Origin: Streptomyces sp. WAC 01529 | Lineage (GTDB): Bacteria > Actinomycetota > Actinomycetes > Streptomycetales > Streptomycetaceae | NCBI RefSeq assembly: GCF_003945545.1 | Contig: NZ_CP029617.1 | Span: 3,669,001 to 3,733,000 of the forward strand | Direction: 5' to 3' | Length of the DNA: 64,000 nucleotides | Part shown: in pieces, positions 60,536 to 64,000 of the stretch | Layout of the letters: every line of letters starts with the position of its first letter | Position numbering within the stretch: the first letter of the stretch is position 1 | Position numbers and translations under genes: made by a program | The notes under the pieces: generated by a model | Databases searched by the model: none | What the model was told of the DNA's origin: nothing | What the model saw: only the letters and a program-made list of their open reading frames with translations

Positions 60536-61726
60536 ATGCCAAACGCCCCCGCCACCCCCACCCCCGTCACCGTCATCGGCGGCGGCTTCGCCGGTCTCAC
60601 CGCAGCCATCACCGCCGCCGAAGCCGGCGCCCGCGTGACCCTGTACGAGTCCCACCACACCCTCGGCGGCCGCGCCCGCACCGCCGGCGGCCCGTACAAG
60701 ACGAACGAGGGCCCGCACGCCCTCTACAACGGCGGCCCGCACTGGACCTGGCTCAAGCAGCGCGACCTCATCGGACCGCTGGCCCCCCTGCCGCCCCTCG
60801 AAGCCGCCCGCCTCCGCCTCCACCACCGCGGCGCCCTGCACCGCGTACCGCCCCTCGCCATGCTCAGGCTGCTGCGCCACAAGGCCGAACAGGCCCCGGT
60901 GGAACAGGACTTCACCACCTGGGCCACCGCCCAGGTCGGCGAGGAGGGCGCGCGCGCCGCCGCGCACTACATGGCGGTCGCGACCTTCCACCACGACCCC
61001 GGCTCCCTCTCCGCCCGCTTCCTTCAGGAGCGCCTGCGCCGTGCGACGAAGCTGCCCCCGGAGGCCCACTACCCGCGCGGCGGCTGGGCCTCGGTCATCG
61101 ACCGCATGGCGGGGCTCGCCTGGAACCTCGGCGTACGCGTGGAGACCCTGGCCCGTGTCGACAGCCTCACCGACGTACCCCAGAACGGCCCGATCATCGT
61201 CGCGACCTCCCTCGACGCGGCCCGCCGCCTCCTCGGCGACGAGTCCCTGCGCTGGGAGAGCGGCCGCACCGCCCTCATCGACCTGGCGTTCCGCTCCCGC
61301 AAGGGCGACGCCTTCGCCGTCTCCGACCTGGACCGGACGGGCTGGGTGGAGCGCTTCACCGCCCAGGACCGCACGCTGGCCCCCGAGGGCGAACAGCTCG
61401 TCCAGGCGCAGATCCCCCTCTCCCCCGACGAGACGAAACACGACGGCGTGGCCCGCGCCGAGCACCTGCTCGACCTCGGTTTCCGCGGCTGGCGCGAGCG
61501 CCTGACCTGGCGCCGCGCCTCCGTGGCGAACGGCCGTACCGGCGCGGTCGACCTCCCCGGGACCACCTGGCGCGACCGCCCCGCGATCGACCGCGGGAAC
61601 GGCGTCTACCTGGCGGGCGACCAGGTCGCGGCGCCCGGCCTGCTCTCCGAGGTGTCGTTCAACAGCGCGGTGGAGGCGGTCACTTTGGCGCTGACGAGGT
61701 CGAGGCTTGACCTCAAGTCCGCTTGA
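60536..61726 (+). CDS. FAD-dependent amine oxidase/desaturase-like protein
   Basis: This 396-residue flavoprotein has the FAD-binding VIGGGFAGLTAAITAAEAGARVTLYE near residues 13-38, then LGGRART. This places it among phytoene desaturase and amine oxidase-like oxidoreductases, and VYLAGDQVAAPG closes the FAD site near the C-terminus. No carotenoid genes are beside it, so the substrate is open. AAAGGAG lies about 8 nt before the ATG at 60536. Confidence 0.88.
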   Translation: MPNAPATPTPVTVIGGGFAGLTAAITAAEAGARVTLYESHHTLGGRARTAGGPYKTNEGPHALYNGGPHWTWLKQRDLIGPLAPLPPLEAARLRLHHRGALHRVPPLAMLRLLRHKAEQAPVEQDFTTWATAQVGEEGARAAAHYMAVATFHHDPGSLSARFLQERLRRATKLPPEAHYPRGGWASVIDRMAGLAWNLGVRVETLARVDSLTDVPQNGPIIVATSLDAARRLLGDESLRWESGRTALIDLAFRSRKGDAFAVSDLDRTGWVERFTAQDRTLAPEGEQLVQAQIPLSPDETKHDGVARAEHLLDLGFRGWRERLTWRRASVANGRTGAVDLPGTTWRDRPAIDRGNGVYLAGDQVAAPGLLSEVSFNSAVEAVTLALTRSRLDLKSA

Positions 61727-61830
61727 GGTCGGAGGGTGGGGTCCCAGAAGCACCGCCCGACCCTCCCGGGCAGCACCGGGCAACCGCGCGGCCCCGGGCG
61801 GCCCCGGACCACCCCTCAAGGAGCCCCACC

Positions 61831-62847
61831 ATGCACGCCATCCGCCTCCACGCCTTCGGCCCCGCGGAGAACCTCGTCCACGAGGAGACCGCGGCCCCCG
61901 CCCCGGCCGCGGGCCAGGTCCGCGTCACCGTCGCCGCGGCCGGCGTCCACCTCCTGGACACCGCGATCCGCGAGGGTATGCGGGGTCCGCTGCCCGAACT
62001 CCCCGCCCTGCCCACCATCCCCGGCCGCGAGATCGCCGGGACGGTCGACGAGCTGGGCGAGGGCGTCGACCCGGAGCTGCTCGGCAAGCGCGTCGTCGCC
62101 CACATCGGCTTCGCCCCCGGCGGCTACGCCGAGCAGACCGTCACCGAGGCGTCCCGGCTGCACGTACTCCCCGACGACATGGACTTCGCCGAGGCCGTCG
62201 CCCTCATCGGGACGGGGCGTACGACGATGGGGATACTCCAGTTCGCCGAGCTGACGCCCGATTCGGTGGCCGTCATCCCCGCCGCGGCGGGCGGCATCGG
62301 CACGCTCCTCACGCAGTACGCCAAGCACAGGGGCGCCACCGTCATCGGTCTCGCGGGCGGCCCGGAGAAGACGGCCCGCGTCCGCGCGAACGGCGCCGAC
62401 CTCGCCGTGGACTACAAGAACCCCGCCTGGCCCGACGAGGTCCGCGCGTACCTGAAGGAGCGGCTCGACGGCCGCGCCGCCACCGTCGTCTTCGACGGCG
62501 TGGGCGGCGACGCGGGCCTGGCCGCGGTCGACCTGCTCGGCCCCGGCGGCGTCCACGTCGTCTTCGGCTGGTCCGGCCAGGGCCTGCACGACGGCGAGGC
62601 ACTGACCTTCGGCGAGGAGGAGCTGGCCGCGCGCGGCATCACGCAGGTGAACGTCCTCGGCCCGGCGATGATGGCGAAGGCCGGCGGCGACAACCCCGTA
62701 CGCACCCTGGAGACCGCCGCCCTCGCCGAGGCCGCCACGGGCCACTTCACCCCGGCCGTGCAGCGCTACCCCCTGGCGGAGGCGGCGGCGGCCCACCGCG
62801 CCCTGGAGACCCGCGGCACGATGGGCAAGGTCGTCCTGATCCCCTGA
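61831..62847 (+). CDS. Zinc-type/quinone oxidoreductase, MDR family
   Basis: This 338-residue medium-chain dehydrogenase/reductase has a GroES-like N-terminal domain (PTIPGREIAGTV) and a Rossmann NADP site AAAGGIGTLLTQYAK. It lacks the Cys/His zinc ligands, so it resembles NADPH:quinone reductases. CAAGGAG lies about 7 nt before the ATG at 61831. It lies 104 bp after the FAD oxidoreductase on the same strand and may share its promoter. Confidence 0.9.
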   Translation: MHAIRLHAFGPAENLVHEETAAPAPAAGQVRVTVAAAGVHLLDTAIREGMRGPLPELPALPTIPGREIAGTVDELGEGVDPELLGKRVVAHIGFAPGGYAEQTVTEASRLHVLPDDMDFAEAVALIGTGRTTMGILQFAELTPDSVAVIPAAAGGIGTLLTQYAKHRGATVIGLAGGPEKTARVRANGADLAVDYKNPAWPDEVRAYLKERLDGRAATVVFDGVGGDAGLAAVDLLGPGGVHVVFGWSGQGLHDGEALTFGEEELAARGITQVNVLGPAMMAKAGGDNPVRTLETAALAEAATGHFTPAVQRYPLAEAAAAHRALETRGTMGKVVLIP

Positions 62848-62951
62848 GGCGCCCCTGAGAGCCCAGAGCCCCCTGAGGGCCTCCTGCCGACCCCGTCCCC
62901 CGGGCCGAAATTCACCTGCCCTCACGGCATCCGGGAACTACCGTCCGTTAT

Positions 62952-64000
62952 ATGGATATGGAACCCGTCCAACCCCCCACCCCTTCCGCCTCCTCCGCCT
63001 CCTCCATCCAGTTCCGTGATGTCCCCGAGGCGGGGATCGACCGCGCCCTCTCCCTCGCCTACCTCGCCTTCCACGAGAGCCCGGAGGAGGAGAAGCGCAA
63101 GCACCACCACGACCTGCTGCTCGGCTGCACCCGCATCGGCGCGTACGACGGGGACGAGCTCGTCGGATTCCTCGCGGCGTTCCCCTTCACGATCTCCGTC
63201 CCCGGCGGCGAACTGCCCTGCCCCAGCGTCACGTTCGTCTCCGTCGCGCCGACGCACCGGCGGCGCGGCGTGCTCTCCGGGATGATCGCGGAGCTGTTCG
63301 CGAAGGCGACCGCCGAGGCCGCGCCGATCGCCGCCCTGTGGGCGTCGGAGGACGCCATCTACGGCAGGTTCGGCTTCGGCCCGGCCACCCACGGCAACAC
63401 CGTGGAGATCGACTCCCGCCGCCCGCTGGCCCTGCGCATCGCCCCGGACGAGCGTCCGCTGCGTCTGCTCGACCCCTCCGACGCCCCGGACGTCCTCGGT
63501 CCGTACTACGACCGCACGCGCGCCGAACGCCCCGGCCGCCTCGTCCGCACGGAGGCGTGGTGGCGCGAGGAGTGGATGGTGACGGAGGACGAGGAGGACG
63601 ACGAACTCTCCCCGCCCCGCATCGTCACGCTCGGCTCCCCGGACGCCCCAGGCGCCCCCGCCGAGGCAGGCCACATCGCGGGCTACGCCATCTACCGCAC
63701 CAAGACCCGCGACGACGCCCCCGGCCTCGTCCGCCTCGACGACCTGGAGGCGGACACCCCCGCCGCGGCCGCCGCCCTCTGGCGCTACCTCGCCTCGATC
63801 GACCTGACGGGCCAGATCCGCGCCTGGGGCCGCCCCCTGGACGACCCGCTGCTGCTCTTCGCCGCCGACCGCGACCAGGTGCGCGTCACGGGCCAGTCCC
63901 CCGCCCTGTGGGTCCGCCTCATCGACGTACGCGCCGCGCTGACCGCCCGCTCCTGGGCGGCCCCGGTCGACGCGGTCATCGACGTACGCGACGACCGCCT
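62952..64000 (+). CDS. Eis-like GNAT acetyltransferase, 5' part
   Basis: At least 349 residues of an Eis-type acetyltransferase run off the window. A GNAT domain (20-160) has VTFVSVAPTHRRRGVLSGM (acetyl-CoA loop) and YGRFGFGPAT, followed by the second GNAT-like region; the SCP2-like C-terminal domain is only partly included. Eis enzymes acetylate aminoglycosides or protein lysines. TACCGT at 62939-62944, 7 bp before the ATG, suggests a leaderless transcript. Confidence 0.88.
   Translation, partial: MDMEPVQPPTPSASSASSIQFRDVPEAGIDRALSLAYLAFHESPEEEKRKHHHDLLLGCTRIGAYDGDELVGFLAAFPFTISVPGGELPCPSVTFVSVAPTHRRRGVLSGMIAELFAKATAEAAPIAALWASEDAIYGRFGFGPATHGNTVEIDSRRPLALRIAPDERPLRLLDPSDAPDVLGPYYDRTRAERPGRLVRTEAWWREEWMVTEDEEDDELSPPRIVTLGSPDAPGAPAEAGHIAGYAIYRTKTRDDAPGLVRLDDLEADTPAAAAALWRYLASIDLTGQIRAWGRPLDDPLLLFAADRDQVRVTGQSPALWVRLIDVRAALTARSWAAPVDAVIDVRDDR

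Overview
The window is high-GC chromosomal DNA from a Streptomyces. Supporting signs are third-position GC bias, frequent GTG starts and leaderless promoters, mycothiol-dependent enzyme families, WhiJ/DUF397 modules, and DasR-, CsoR-, BldD- and HrcA-type sites. The order cdgB, nagK-nagA, otsA/otsB, gpgS, thrC-moaD, cold-shock gene, groEL2, together with hbpS/senS/senR and terD, resembles a core region of S. coelicolor as I remember it (unverified). I saw no tRNA or rRNA gene, CRISPR array, prophage or intact insertion sequence.

Layout. 1-8 kb: end of a membrane protein, an XPB-type helicase divergent from its usual actinobacterial partner, a HelD-like RNA polymerase-recycling ATPase and a DUF2165 membrane protein. 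8-13 kb: cutC and a CsoR-box-controlled copper locus (copA divergent from a His-rich secreted protein), then a Vat-like acetyltransferase paired with a mycothiol-dependent enzyme. 14-20 kb: HD phosphohydrolase, a DinB-GNAT fusion, a Cmx-like exporter whose 3' end is made of a dispersed repeat, and murR-murQ. 20-30 kb is the accessory part. It holds a four-gene operon led by a 64-aa peptide, a WhiJ/DUF397 module with a triplicated DUF397 motif, a GtfB-like glycosyltransferase, and a two-gene unit encoding an aerolysin-like protein fused to a six-bladed beta-propeller, followed by a lipase-like hydrolase.

30-41 kb: groEL2 with two CIRCE-type operators, a cold-shock gene, thrC-moaD under a SAM-I riboswitch, gpgS, otsA and otsB, with a 0.19-kb MITE directly upstream of otsB. 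38-47 kb: amino-sugar uptake and breakdown (lipoprotein binding protein, SIS isomerase/deaminase, ROK kinase, NagA, PfkB-type kinase, class II aldolase) with DasR-like dre sites. 47-58 kb: a CBM membrane protein, the diguanylate cyclase cdgB with BldD- and Crp-like sites, ArfB, TerD, a PadR module, an M1 peptidase, and the HbpS/SenS/SenR redox system, in which senS carries a 7-bp tandem duplication that breaks the frame. 58-64 kb: a frameshifted methyltransferase, a pentapeptide-repeat protein, two oxidoreductases and a partial Eis-like acetyltransferase.

Two dispersed intergenic repeat families run through the window. One is built around a GGGGAACTGCGCG core with inverted arms. The other is built around CCACCCACCCGTTTGCCCC.
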